NCBI GenBank assembly: GCA_945911015.1
Contig: CAMDZW010000008.1
Span: 53,882 to 117,881 of the forward strand
Source of the DNA: an uncultured Propionibacteriaceae bacterium
GTDB lineage: Bacteria; Actinomycetota; Actinomycetes; Propionibacteriales; Propionibacteriaceae
Length of the DNA stretch: 64,000 nt
Direction: 5' to 3'
In this document: one piece after another, positions 1 through 12,712 of the stretch
Layout: each line of letters opens with the position of its first letter
How positions within the stretch are numbered: the stretch's first letter is position 1
The notes under the pieces: model-generated
Database searches by the model: none
What the model was told of the DNA's origin: nothing
The model's input: only the letters and a program-made list of their open reading frames with translations
Position numbers and translations under genes: made by a program

Positions 1-1666
<1,666 letters not shown>

Positions 1667-1918
1667 GGTTGGTGTGAACCCTCCGCGCAGTCGTGGATCA
1701 TGGGGCCCGCCCCGGCGCAGGCCGGAGGGACCGACAGCCCAGTATGCCAGTCTTCGTCCGATTCATCGTGGTCGCGGCCCTTCCCTCGCCGACCACCTCC
1801 GGACAACCCACGCCGGACCGGGCCCGATGTGTCGTTTCGCTCACATTCTCACCCTCGATTCACAGGAACCGGGCGGGTTATCGAGACTGAGAAAGTGAGC
1901 GGACCCCGGCTGGACGCT

Positions 1919-4357
<2,439 letters not shown>

Positions 4358-4456
4358 GGGGGTCCTTCCGGAGAATGCTGGGGCCGGGTCTCGGCCCGCA
4401 GCATTGTGCCTCACCGCCCGCCGCCTCCTCGACCGTCCCGACTCCACGAACCGGAC

Positions 4457-5005
4457 TCACACCGCCACAGCTTCATCGACGCCGACTTCGGGATGGGTGT
4501 CGAGCGATTCACGGTCAGGCGACTCGACCTCCGGCTCCAGTACCTCACCGGTGTCCTGGTCGGTCCGCGGACCGTCCACTGGCTCTGGTCGCTCCCGGTT
4601 CCACGGATCATCCCCGGAGGCACCGGTGCGGATGGCTGGGTCATCTCGACGTCCGTTCCGGGTGAAGGATCCGATCCCGCGAGACAGATCAGGCCCGAGG
4701 CTGTCGGCCTCGATGACGAAGCTCTCCCGCTCGTTGCCCTCCTTGTCGGTCCACTGACGCACCCGCAGCCGACCCGTGACCAACACCGAGTCACCCTTGT
4801 GAAGGCTGGTGTTGACATTGCGGGCCAACATGCGGCGGCAGTTGACCGTCACCCACACTGTGTTGAGATGGGTCCACTTCCCTTCCCGGAAGTAGCCCGG
4901 GGTGTGGCCCAGCCGGAACGAGGCCCAGGCATCCTGCTCCTCGGTGGCACTGCGGTACTCGATCTCGTTGCCAATGTTGCCGGTGAGACTGACGACTGCG
5001 TCCAT
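4457..5005 (-). CDS. Single-stranded DNA-binding protein (accessory SSB)
   Basis: 182 residues; ATG at 5005 preceded by AAGGAG. The first ~110 residues form an OB-fold of the SSB family (LTGNIGNEIEYR, TVWVTVNCRRMLARNV, GDSVLVTGRLRVRQW). The remaining tail is acidic, but ends DEAVAV and lacks the usual DDDIPF-like tip that docks partner proteins. This is therefore probably a second, specialised SSB rather than the replicative one. It is divergent from the aldehyde dehydrogenase gene at 5232. Confidence 0.85.
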   Translation of the reverse strand: MDAVVSLTGNIGNEIEYRSATEEQDAWASFRLGHTPGYFREGKWTHLNTVWVTVNCRRMLARNVNTSLHKGDSVLVTGRLRVRQWTDKEGNERESFVIEADSLGPDLSRGIGSFTRNGRRDDPAIRTGASGDDPWNRERPEPVDGPRTDQDTGEVLEPEVESPDRESLDTHPEVGVDEAVAV

Positions 5006-5231
5006 GATGTGGCTCCTTCGTGGTCAGTGGTCCACGACCGTCGTGGAACCACCCAACCGGGACCTGACTGTCGGGCCCGGCACTCACACAATGGGCTGTT
5101 CCGTGGTCGAGGGGTCATCGAATTCGGCTGCCTGTGGACAACACTTCGTAGCAGTTCGTCACTGGGGACAACTGCGGGGGCGCGGTCAACGTCAGTGCGC
5201 GCGAGTATGGTCGTGAGCAAGGAGGTCCACC

Positions 5232-6584
5232 ATGACCAACACCTTTGAGGTGAGAGATCCCGCCACCACCGAGGTGATTGCCCAGGTGCCTGATGGCAAC
5301 GCCACTGATGCCACTGCGGCGGTCGATGCAGCCAGCTCCGCCTTCCCTGCCTGGTCCGCCACTCCGCCACGGCAGCGCGCCGAGGCCCTGCGCAAGGCGT
5401 ACGAGCTGATGGTGGCCGACGCCGACCGGCTGGCTGCGATCATGACGTCCGAGAACGGCAAGACCGACGCCGACGCCCGCGCTGAGGTGGCCTATGCCGC
5501 CGACTTCTTCCGCTGGTACTCCGAGGAGGCCGTTCGCAGCGATGGTGACTACGGAATCTCCCCCGCCGGCGGCACCCGTTCGATCGTCACCCAGCGACCC
5601 GTCGGGGTCGCCGCTCTGGTGACCCCGTGGAACTTCCCGGCCGCGATGGCGACCCGCAAACTCGGGCCTGCCTTGGCCGCCGGCTGCACCACGGTGCTCA
5701 AACCGGCTTCCGAGACGCCGCTCACTGCCCTGGCCATCGGCGAGATCCTCGTCCAGGCAGGGATCCCGGCCGATGCCGTACGGATCGTCACTTCGACCCG
5801 GTCGTCCGAGATCGTGTCGACGTGGCTGGACGACGCGCGGGTCCGCAAAGTCTCGTTCACCGGCTCGACCCGGGTCGGTGGCCTGCTGCTCGGTCAGGCC
5901 GCAGAGCGGATCGTCAACGCCAGCATGGAACTCGGCGGCAATGCACCGTTCATCGTGACCGCCGATGCCGACCTGGACACCGCACTGTCAGCGGCCATGG
6001 TCGCAAAATTCCGCAATGCCGGTCAGGCCTGTACGGCAGCCAACCGATTCCTGGTCCACGCCGACATCGCCGACCGCTTCGTCACCGGCCTGGTCGAGCG
6101 CATCCGGACCGCTGAGATCGCGCCGCTGATCAATGAAGCAGCGGTCGAGAAGGTCGCCACGCTCGTCGAGGAAGCCGTCACCGACGGGGCCCACATCTCC
6201 CATCAGGGCACGGTCCCTGACACCGGTTGGCGCTACCCGGCCACCGTGGTGACCGAGGTCAGCCCCCAGATGAGGATCACCCGGGAGGAGATCTTTGGCC
6301 CGGTCGTGGCGGTGCAGACCTGGACCGACCGTGACGAAATGCTGACCAATGCCAACGACACCGACTACGGGCTGGCCGCCTATGTCCAGGCCGGCCGACT
6401 GCAGGACGGGCTGAAGATCGCCGAATCGCTCGATGTCGGCATGGTCGGCGTCAACCGGGGCGCGGTCTCGGATCCGGCAGCCCCGTTCGGCGGCACCAAG
6501 CACAGCGGCATCGGCCGCGAAGGGGCCCGGGACGGGATCCGTGCCTTCACCGAAACCCAGTTCTTCAGCGTCGACTGGAGCTGA
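5232..6584 (+). CDS. NAD(P)-dependent succinate-semialdehyde dehydrogenase-type aldehyde dehydrogenase
   Basis: 450 residues with a strong AAGGAGGT site nine bases before the ATG. It is an aldehyde dehydrogenase superfamily member: TPWNFP cofactor region near residue 133, general base in ELGGNAPF near residue 233, and the catalytic cysteine in AGQACTAANRF near residue 267. The best family match is the GabD type, which oxidises succinate semialdehyde to succinate. There is no transaminase neighbour to confirm 4-aminobutyrate use, so the substrate is inferred. It is transcribed alone from a 226-bp intergenic region shared with ssb. Confidence 0.85.
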   Translation: MTNTFEVRDPATTEVIAQVPDGNATDATAAVDAASSAFPAWSATPPRQRAEALRKAYELMVADADRLAAIMTSENGKTDADARAEVAYAADFFRWYSEEAVRSDGDYGISPAGGTRSIVTQRPVGVAALVTPWNFPAAMATRKLGPALAAGCTTVLKPASETPLTALAIGEILVQAGIPADAVRIVTSTRSSEIVSTWLDDARVRKVSFTGSTRVGGLLLGQAAERIVNASMELGGNAPFIVTADADLDTALSAAMVAKFRNAGQACTAANRFLVHADIADRFVTGLVERIRTAEIAPLINEAAVEKVATLVEEAVTDGAHISHQGTVPDTGWRYPATVVTEVSPQMRITREEIFGPVVAVQTWTDRDEMLTNANDTDYGLAAYVQAGRLQDGLKIAESLDVGMVGVNRGAVSDPAAPFGGTKHSGIGREGARDGIRAFTETQFFSVDWS

Positions 6585-6605
6585 CCGGGGACAGCAACGA
6601 TCGGT

Positions 6606-8171
6606 TCAGGATCGAGGCGGTGCCCAACTCGGGTTGACCGGGCTGTGGTGCTGTCCCTGGACCGGAGTGGGGCGGAGCGCAGCCCGTCGGGCGCGACGCC
6701 GAGCAATGGCCTCCCGGACCCAGACCCACGGGTAGCGGACAGTGTCCGGCCGGGGTTCGACGCCGTCGGCACGGAGTTCCTCGAGTTCGGCGAAGATCTG
6801 GCCCTCGCGCAGCCTGCCCGTCTCGTCGACCACGCCGCGGGTCATGGCATCGCGGAGGTAGGCGAGCTCGGTGGCAAGGTTCATCCAGCGCAGGGTCTTG
6901 CGCCACGGTGACGGCATCACCACGACAACGACCGCGGCGATCGCGCTGAGGGCGACGATCAGGAACTCGACTGAGCCCTTCCAGTCGAAGGCCCACACCC
7001 CGATCAACAGGATCGGTGACACCAGCAGCACCAATGGGCCGAGGAAGGCGGTCACCGGGTGGGCGAACATGGAGTGCCAGGCAAGTCCGAGGCGACGGGT
7101 CGCCTTGGACACCACGGTCCGGTCCTCGTCGGCGAACCAACCGGCCTGGACGTAGTCACCGAGTCGGGCGCCGACCAGCGTGGACTGCTTGCGGATGTGT
7201 CCGATGGCAAAGGTGACGACGAACATGGCCATGGGCAGGGCGATGAACCAGTAGAGCGGATAGGGGTTGGCCAGGGTCGAGGAGAACCCGTTCCAGGCCA
7301 TGTGGAGCAGAGCTGCTGCCAGGAACCCGGCCAGCGGCGCGACGATCCGGACCGTACGGCTTCGGGTGCGCACGGCCATCACCAGCCCGAAGACGGTCAT
7401 GATCGTGAACAAGGGATGCACGAAACAGCTGGCCACGCCGCGGATCAGGAACAGCTGGGTCATCGCCTCTTCCGGGGTGACCCCTGGTTGTTGTGCGGCT
7501 GCCCGGTAGACGCGGGCGTAGTAGATGATGTTCTCCACCCACGCGAAGCCGACCGCTGACAATCCGGCGAGGCTGATCCCCCCGAGGGGGCTGACGAGTC
7601 GGTTGCGGGCCAGGCTCGCGATCCAGAAGACCACGGTGGCCCTGGCGAACTCCTCCCCGGAGGGAGCCACGAAGACGGCTGCCCGGGCGCCGGTGGCTGG
7701 ATCCCCCTCCCCCATGATGCCGAGGTGTTGGCCCATCCAGGTGTTGAGGTGGAGTGAGAAGTTGGTCGCCACGAAGGCGCCCCAGCCGAAGGTGAGCAGC
7801 CAGATGCCCAGTCGCGGCAGGAACGCCTGGGTGCGGTACCGGTCGGCCAGGATCAGCAGCGCCGACATCACCACGGCGGTGATGATCGCGTACGAGTTGG
7901 CCTTGACGATCGCTTCGGTGCCGAGCCCGGGGATGACACCGTTCTCGAGCTGGCGGTCCGGCACCATCATCCGGTACATCATGACGATGCAGACCGTGTA
8001 GCCGACCAGCAGTACCGCGACCAGCCAGGGCCACAGGCCCAGCCGGGGTCGGCTGCTGCGCTCGCGCCAGGGCAGGCCGCTGCGGCGCAGGTTCCGTCGG
8101 TCGTCGTCGGTCAGCTCAGGGGTTGAGACCACAGCTGGTGTCGGCTCCGGAGGGCGTGGCGCGATCGACAT
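6606..8171 (-). CDS. PrsW family intramembrane metalloprotease
   Basis: 521 residues with about nine hydrophobic segments. PrsW signature motifs are present: the EE pair in SGEEFAR, FAWVENIIYY, and histidines in CFVHPLFT and LLHMAWN. The family cleaves membrane-bound regulators such as anti-sigma factors within the bilayer; no anti-sigma gene is adjacent. The ATG at 8171 was chosen because TAGCCT lies seven bases upstream (8179-8184) with no Shine-Dalgarno, fitting a leaderless transcript; that hexamer contains the stop codon of ecfT. A GC-rich cytoplasmic tail of about 130 residues follows the last membrane helix. Confidence 0.85.
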   Translation of the reverse strand: MSIAPRPPEPTPAVVSTPELTDDDRRNLRRSGLPWRERSSRPRLGLWPWLVAVLLVGYTVCIVMMYRMMVPDRQLENGVIPGLGTEAIVKANSYAIITAVVMSALLILADRYRTQAFLPRLGIWLLTFGWGAFVATNFSLHLNTWMGQHLGIMGEGDPATGARAAVFVAPSGEEFARATVVFWIASLARNRLVSPLGGISLAGLSAVGFAWVENIIYYARVYRAAAQQPGVTPEEAMTQLFLIRGVASCFVHPLFTIMTVFGLVMAVRTRSRTVRIVAPLAGFLAAALLHMAWNGFSSTLANPYPLYWFIALPMAMFVVTFAIGHIRKQSTLVGARLGDYVQAGWFADEDRTVVSKATRRLGLAWHSMFAHPVTAFLGPLVLLVSPILLIGVWAFDWKGSVEFLIVALSAIAAVVVVVMPSPWRKTLRWMNLATELAYLRDAMTRGVVDETGRLREGQIFAELEELRADGVEPRPDTVRYPWVWVREAIARRRARRAALRPTPVQGQHHSPVNPSWAPPRS

Positions 8172-8181
8172 GGCCGCAAGG

Positions 8182-8802
8182 CTACCGCGCCGGGTGCTCA
8201 TCATCGTCGACACCACGGGCCCACAGGGCATCGCCGGTGGTGCGGGCATGGGCGACCACGCGGATCACGGTCGGGATCATCCGGGCCCGGATGCTGCGTT
8301 CGATGCCTCGGGCGCGGGCGGCGTCGCGCGACTCGGCGATCAGGCCGAAGGCGATCGGGATCAGTTGCAGGGTGAGGCTGACCGCAAGTGCAACCCGGGC
8401 AGGACGCACGCCGAGCGGGCGCAGCGGTCCGAGACCGGTCGTGACGGCATCGAGCATCCGGTCGATCGGGGTGGTCATGGTGACCACGCTGGCAATCAGC
8501 ACGATGGTGACCAGGTCACCGACGACCTCGACGCTGCGGGGCCACCCACCACGCCACCACTGGTAGGCGCCGAGCAGGACGAGGATGATCACCAGGCCAC
8601 GCATCCCCCACAGCAACCGAGACCACCCGATCCGCGAGACCGTGACGACGGCGGCGGCGAGGACCAGGCCGACCACGGTGGTCAGCGGTCCCCGTACGAG
8701 CATCAGGGTGATGGAAGTGGCGAGCAGGGTGAGCAACTTGAGCCCGGCCGGGACCCGGTGCACGACGGTGGTGCCGGGCACATGAGCGAACAATTCACTC
8801 AC
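8182..8802 (-). CDS. ecfT: ECF transporter transmembrane (T) component for biotin, BioN-like
   Basis: 206 residues with about five membrane segments. The two short ARG motifs of T components are visible (ARARGIE and LWARGVD); these couple to the ATPase. The start overlaps the stop of the ATPase gene by four bases (ATGA), so the two are translationally coupled. With the preceding bioY and ATPase genes it completes an energy-coupling-factor importer. Biotin is inferred from the BioY partner. Confidence 0.9.
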   Translation of the reverse strand: MSELFAHVPGTTVVHRVPAGLKLLTLLATSITLMLVRGPLTTVVGLVLAAAVVTVSRIGWSRLLWGMRGLVIILVLLGAYQWWRGGWPRSVEVVGDLVTIVLIASVVTMTTPIDRMLDAVTTGLGPLRPLGVRPARVALAVSLTLQLIPIAFGLIAESRDAARARGIERSIRARMIPTVIRVVAHARTTGDALWARGVDDDEHPAR

Positions 8803-9482
8803 GGGTTGGCCCGGTATCCGGCAATGACCTCGTCGGGGGGTCCGTCATCAGCAATGTGTCCGTCGCGGATGAGGAGCACTCGGTCGCACCGGGCGGCGAG
8901 TTCGAGGTCGTGGGTGGCGAGGATCAGTTGTTGGTCCAGTCCGGTCAGCAGGTCACCGATCAGGCGGGCATTGGCGAGGTCGAGCAGGGTGGTCGGTTCG
9001 TCGGCGACGACGATCCGTGGGTCGGCGGCCAACACTCCGGCGAGGGCCACGAGTTGGCGTTGGCCGCCCGACAGGGCGTGGACGCTGCGATCGGCGAGCG
9101 GCTCCAGTCCATGGGTGGCCAGGATCTGTTCTGCCTTCGTACGGCGATGGCTGCGGTTCTTCTCCTGACGGCGCAGCGAGAGTTCGATGTCCTCACGGAC
9201 AGTCGGCATGATCAATTGCGCAGCGGGGTCGGTGAAGACGAAGCCGACCCGGTCGCGGACCTGCCTTGGCCTGCTGGCGACGTCGATGCCGTCGACGGTG
9301 ACGCTGCCGGTCGACGGGGTGACCAGGCCGTTGACGAGGCGGGCGAGGGTGGACTTTCCCGAGCCGTTGGGGCCGATCAGAGCAACTCTGGGTTCGGACA
9401 GCGTGACGCTGATCCCGTCGAGCGCAGTGAGGGTGCCTTCGGTCAGCTCATGGGTGACGGTGACGTGGTCGAAACTGATCAT
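8799..9482 (-). CDS. ecfA: ECF transporter ATPase for biotin, BioM-like
   Basis: 227 residues from ATG at 9482. Walker A is GPNGSGKST near residue 38, the signature LSGGQRQL, and Walker B VADEPTTLLD; the H-loop lies in ILATHDLE. This is the nucleotide-binding subunit that energises BioY-mediated uptake. It starts 14 bp after the bioY stop and overlaps ecfT by four bases. The single ATPase probably forms a homodimer, as known for BioMNY systems. Confidence 0.92.
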   Translation of the reverse strand: MISFDHVTVTHELTEGTLTALDGISVTLSEPRVALIGPNGSGKSTLARLVNGLVTPSTGSVTVDGIDVASRPRQVRDRVGFVFTDPAAQLIMPTVREDIELSLRRQEKNRSHRRTKAEQILATHGLEPLADRSVHALSGGQRQLVALAGVLAADPRIVVADEPTTLLDLANARLIGDLLTGLDQQLILATHDLELAARCDRVLLIRDGHIADDGPPDEVIAGYRANP

Positions 9483-9496
9483 GGGTCGCGACGGGA

Positions 9497-10090
9497 TCAG
9501 GAGGTCGCCGGTGCAGCGACCCGTACCCGTACGAGATCGGGGAAGGCACGGTGGACCGCGGTCGCGACCAGTCCCATGGCAATGTTCTTGACCACGTCGC
9601 CGGGCCAGAACGTCAGGTCGGAGACGAAGGCGGCGGTCAGTGAGAGGTCCGCACGCCAGGCAAGGCCCAGGATGCCGAGAGTGTGGATGAAGGCAAAACT
9701 GCCGGCCAGACCCGAGAGCACGATCAGGGGCACCGAGGTGGCGATCCGGCGCCGCGGGAGTCGCTCGACCAGGAATCCGCACAGGGCAGCAGCAAAGGGG
9801 AAGCCGATGAGATATCCCACGGTCGGGCCGGCGAAGACGGCCAGTCCGGCCGCGCCGCCGGAGAAGATCGGCAGGCCGATCGCGCCGAGGAGCAGATAGA
9901 GGATGACCGTCAGGAACCCTCGGCGAGCACCGAGGACCGCGCCGGCCAGCAGGACTGCGAAGGTCTGCAGGGTGATCGGGACCGGGCTCGGCGTCGGGAT
10001 GGCCGGTGCGAGGGCGCAGGCGGCAATGATCGCGGCGAAGGCAGCGATCAGAGCGAGGTCGGTCCCCCGCTGTCGGCTGGTGCTGGCCAT
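9497..10090 (-). CDS. bioY: Biotin transporter substrate-binding component BioY
   Basis: 197 residues, six hydrophobic segments, and BioY family motifs (PTPSPVPITLQTFAVLLAGAVLG, GPTVGYLIGFPFAA in pieces, FWPGDVVKN). The ATG at 10090 has GGAGG five bases upstream; a TTG one codon earlier is less likely. BioY binds biotin in the membrane and works with the two following genes. It is divergent from the TetR gene at 10172, and two palindromic operators lie in the shared leader, so biotin repression is likely. Confidence 0.94.
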   Translation of the reverse strand: MASTSRQRGTDLALIAAFAAIIAACALAPAIPTPSPVPITLQTFAVLLAGAVLGARRGFLTVILYLLLGAIGLPIFSGGAAGLAVFAGPTVGYLIGFPFAAALCGFLVERLPRRRIATSVPLIVLSGLAGSFAFIHTLGILGLAWRADLSLTAAFVSDLTFWPGDVVKNIAMGLVATAVHRAFPDLVRVRVAAPATS

Positions 10091-10103
10091 CAATCCTCCA
10101 TAC

Positions 10104-10131
10104 TGAACGTTGTTCAGGTGAACGGCGTTCA
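10104..10131. promoter_or_regulatory. Twin BioQ-type operators
   Basis: Two 13-bp palindromes, TGAACGTTGTTCA (10104-10116) and TGAACGGCGTTCA (10119-10131), are separated by two bases between bioY and the divergent TetR gene. Both match TGAAC-N3-GTTCA, close to the TGAAC-N3-GTTAC site I recall for corynebacterial BioQ. Centres are 15 bp apart. They should let one repressor control both directions. Confidence 0.85.
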
Positions 10132-10171
10132 GGTTATGCTGCTTCTGAAGCGTCGGTCAACCGGAGGTGTC

Positions 10172-10741
10172 ATGCGAAACTCTCGCGACGATGTCGTACG
10201 GACAGCGCATCGAGTGCTGGACGACTACGGCCTGGGGGACCTCACCATGCGCCGGGTGGCAACCGAGCTCGACGTCCAACCCAGCGCGTTGTATCACCAC
10301 TTCCCCGGCAAGCAGGCATTGCTCGCGGCCGTCGCCGATCACATCCTGCGACGGGTGAACCTGGTCGGCGCCGAGAAGGACTGGCAGGTACGCCTCCGGG
10401 CGGCCGCCGGCCGACTGCGGGACAGCCTGTTGGCCTGCCGCGACGGGGCCGAACTGGTCGCCACCGTCCAGGCGTACGGGCTGGGCGCGGTTCGGCCGGC
10501 CGAGGCCTTCGAGGCGCTGCTGATCTCGGCCGGGATGAGCCCACCGCTGGCATCGGCGGGCGCACGGACCCTGCTGTTCTACGTCCTGGGCCATGTCACC
10601 GACGAGCAGGTCAACCTGCAGGCCGGCAGCGCTGGTGCGATCACCGATGCCGTACGGGAGGGCTCCGACTTCGGCGTCGGTGTCGATCTGGTGATCTCGG
10701 GGATCGCAGCACATGACCAACACACCGTCCGACTGGGGTGA
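10172..10741 (+). CDS. bioQ: TetR family regulator, BioQ-like biotin repressor
   Basis: 189 residues; ATG at 10172 preceded by CGGAGGTGTC, a good Shine-Dalgarno. The N-terminal helix-turn-helix is clear (LTMRRVATELDVQPSALYHHFPGKQALLAAV, about residues 25-55); the C-terminal part has a TetR ligand-domain character. Position opposite bioY across two TGAAC-N3-GTTCA palindromes makes BioQ the best identification. In corynebacteria BioQ represses biotin genes. The symbol rests on context, not on a sequence search. Confidence 0.8.
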   Translation: MRNSRDDVVRTAHRVLDDYGLGDLTMRRVATELDVQPSALYHHFPGKQALLAAVADHILRRVNLVGAEKDWQVRLRAAAGRLRDSLLACRDGAELVATVQAYGLGAVRPAEAFEALLISAGMSPPLASAGARTLLFYVLGHVTDEQVNLQAGSAGAITDAVREGSDFGVGVDLVISGIAAHDQHTVRLG

Positions 10742-10807
10742 TGCCGCGACGCTACACAGAGGCAGATGGTGGCACCGAGTCCGACGGAGACGCGTTCAGC
10801 CACGCGG

Positions 10808-10826
10808 GCAGGCAAGGCTAAACTCA
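10808..10826 (+). promoter_or_regulatory. DtxR/IdeR-like iron box overlapping a -10 element
   Basis: GCAGGCAAGGCTAAACTCA matches 14 of 19 positions of the remembered consensus TWAGGTWAGSCTWACCTWA, including the central AAGGCTAA. The -10 hexamer TAAACT (10819-10824) lies inside it, and the ATG of the siderophore-binding lipoprotein begins seven bases later. Iron-loaded DtxR binding here would block transcription. Confidence 0.6.
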
Positions 10827-10831
10827 CCCGC

Positions 10832-11860
10832 ATGAATCCTGTCTTCTCACGGCGTACCAGCCTGCTCGGATTGGCGTCGATCCCCTTGCTCACTGTGCTG
10901 GGTGCATGCTCCGACGACAGCCTGGGCTCATCGCCGGGCAACGGCGAGGTCGCCACCGGCGGCGAACGGTTCGGCACCGCCGACGAGGAGACGGCAAAGC
11001 TGGGTTCAGACGCCGAGCCGGGAGCCTTCCCCCGTACCGTCGTCCACGCCATGGGCAGCACCGAGATTCCAGCCAAACCGGTGCGGGTTGTCGTCCTGGA
11101 CACCGGGGAGCTCGACGATGTGATCACGCTCGGACTCACCCCGGTCGGCATCCCGTCCACCGAGGGCGCGAACTCCATCCCCTCCTATCTGGCGGACAAG
11201 GTGGACGGTGTCACCACGATCGGCACCATCCAGGAGCTGAACCTGGAGGCAATCGCTGCCCTCGAGCCGGATCTCATCCTGGGCAGCCAACTGCGCGCCG
11301 AGAAGCTGTACCCGCAGCTGTCCGCGATCGCGCCGACCGTGTTCGCGATCCGGCCCGGCTTTCCGTGGAAAGAGAACTTCCTGCTGGTGGGCGAAGCCCT
11401 TGGCATGGAGACCGAGGCCACGGCCGCACTGAACGCGTACGCCGATGCCGTGGGCCAACTCAAGGACTCGGTGACCGGCGATCCGACGATCTCGCTGGTG
11501 CGCTTCATGCCCGGACGGATCCGGCTGTACGGCAACCTCTCGCTGATCGGGGTGATCCTCGGCGACGCCGGGCTGTCGCGCCCGCAGATCCAGGACATCG
11601 AGGAACTCGCGGTCGAGATCTCACTCGAGAACCTCGCCGAGGCGGACGGAGACATCCTCTTCTGGACCAGCTACGGGACGCCGGAAGGCACCGACGAGCA
11701 CACCGTCATCGGCAGCACGACTTGGCAGAACATCCCTGCGGTGCAACAGGAGAAGGCGTTCCGGGTGGACGACGACATCTGGTTCCTAGGCCTGGGCCCG
11801 ACTGGTGCGAGTCTGATCGTGGAGCAGCTGGGAGAGCATCTTGCCGCCGCCAGCGGCTGA
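10832..11860 (+). CDS. Iron-siderophore ABC transporter substrate-binding lipoprotein
   Basis: 342 residues from ATG at 10832, which follows TAAACT by seven bases without a Shine-Dalgarno (leaderless). The N-terminus has a twin-arginine-like SRRTSLLGLA stretch and a lipobox ending GAC at residue 26. The rest is a FepB/FecB-type fold (Peripla_BP_2): VVVLDTGELDDVITLG, PDLILGSQL and YGTPEG. It captures ferric siderophore outside the membrane. No permease or ATPase is adjacent, so partners must be elsewhere. The overlapping DtxR-like box supports iron control. Confidence 0.87.
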   Translation: MNPVFSRRTSLLGLASIPLLTVLGACSDDSLGSSPGNGEVATGGERFGTADEETAKLGSDAEPGAFPRTVVHAMGSTEIPAKPVRVVVLDTGELDDVITLGLTPVGIPSTEGANSIPSYLADKVDGVTTIGTIQELNLEAIAALEPDLILGSQLRAEKLYPQLSAIAPTVFAIRPGFPWKENFLLVGEALGMETEATAALNAYADAVGQLKDSVTGDPTISLVRFMPGRIRLYGNLSLIGVILGDAGLSRPQIQDIEELAVEISLENLAEADGDILFWTSYGTPEGTDEHTVIGSTTWQNIPAVQQEKAFRVDDDIWFLGLGPTGASLIVEQLGEHLAAASG

Positions 11861-11885
11861 CGTGTCGGCGAACTCCGGTGATGGG

Positions 11886-11959
11886 CGCCCTCGGCAGGAC
11901 TCGAACCTGCGACCGGGAGATTAGAAGGCTCCTGCTCTGATCCACTGAGCTACGAGGGC
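11886..11959 (-). tRNA. tRNA-Arg (TCT anticodon)
   Basis: Cloverleaf on the minus strand: acceptor GCCCTCG/CGAGGGC, D-arm GCTC..GAGC, anticodon loop CTTCTAA with TCT, T-arm GCAGG-TTCGAGT-CCTGC. The 3' CCA is not encoded. The closing pair of the anticodon stem is C31-U39, a mismatch. It reads AGA codons, rare in this GC-rich DNA. Confidence 0.95.
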
Positions 11960-12002
11960 TGGTCGGGGACCCACGATATCGCGGGCGCCCAGGATGCGCA
12001 GG

Positions 12003-12641
12003 TCAGGCCTGCTCCGCTCCCACGACGCTGGCCCACAGGTCAGCGATCGCCGAGTGACCGGCAACGGTCGGATGGACGCCGTCACCGGCAAGCGCGGTGG
12101 CACTGACCCGGGCGGCAGTGGCGTTGAGCGCGGCGTCGGTCGGCACGATGATCGCGCCGAACTCCTGCGCCAGGGCGTGGACGACCGCAATCCGCGGATC
12201 GAGGTCCTCGCGCCAGGCCGTGGCCTGTTCGTCGGTGACCGGGATGACAAAGGGCTCCATCAGGACGAGCTTGGCCTCGGTGACCGCGATCCGCTGCAGC
12301 AGGTCGCGGTAACCCGCTTCGTACGCCTCGGTCGAGGTCGGGTCGTCACGGTCGAAACGCCGCCAGGTGTCGTTGATGCCGATCAGGATGGAGACCAGGT
12401 CGGGGTCGTGGGCGATGACGTCCTCGTCGACGCGGGCCTGCAGATCGACCACCCGGTTGCCACTGATCCCGGAGTTGATGACGGTCTCGTCGGCCAGGGC
12501 TCCCTCCGCAAGCATGCGCACATAGCCCTGCCCCAGGCCTTCGGGATCGGTGCGGTGCTGGCAGTCGGTGACACTGTCACCGAAGAAGACGATGGTGCGG
12601 GTCGGAGTGGCCACCGTGGGCGACGCTGCAGGATCGGTCAT
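12003..12641 (-). CDS. SGNH/GDSL family hydrolase (esterase/lipase-like)
   Basis: 212 residues from ATG at 12641. The SGNH blocks are all visible: nucleophile serine in FFGDSVTD near residue 18, glycine in NSGISGNR, asparagine in IGINDTW, and the Asp-His pair in GDGVHPT near the C-terminus. There is no signal peptide, so it is probably cytoplasmic. The exact ester substrate cannot be read from sequence. A CACGAT hexamer lies six bases before the start. It is divergent from the MFS gene, with 71 bp between starts. Confidence 0.88.
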   Translation of the reverse strand: MTDPAASPTVATPTRTIVFFGDSVTDCQHRTDPEGLGQGYVRMLAEGALADETVINSGISGNRVVDLQARVDEDVIAHDPDLVSILIGINDTWRRFDRDDPTSTEAYEAGYRDLLQRIAVTEAKLVLMEPFVIPVTDEQATAWREDLDPRIAVVHALAQEFGAIIVPTDAALNATAARVSATALAGDGVHPTVAGHSAIADLWASVVGAEQA

Positions 12642-12712
12642 GGCGTCATCGTGCCATGTCAGCCCGTGGCCGGTGCACCCTCGCCGAGAGCTGGGAGCCC
12701 TACGATGACGAC

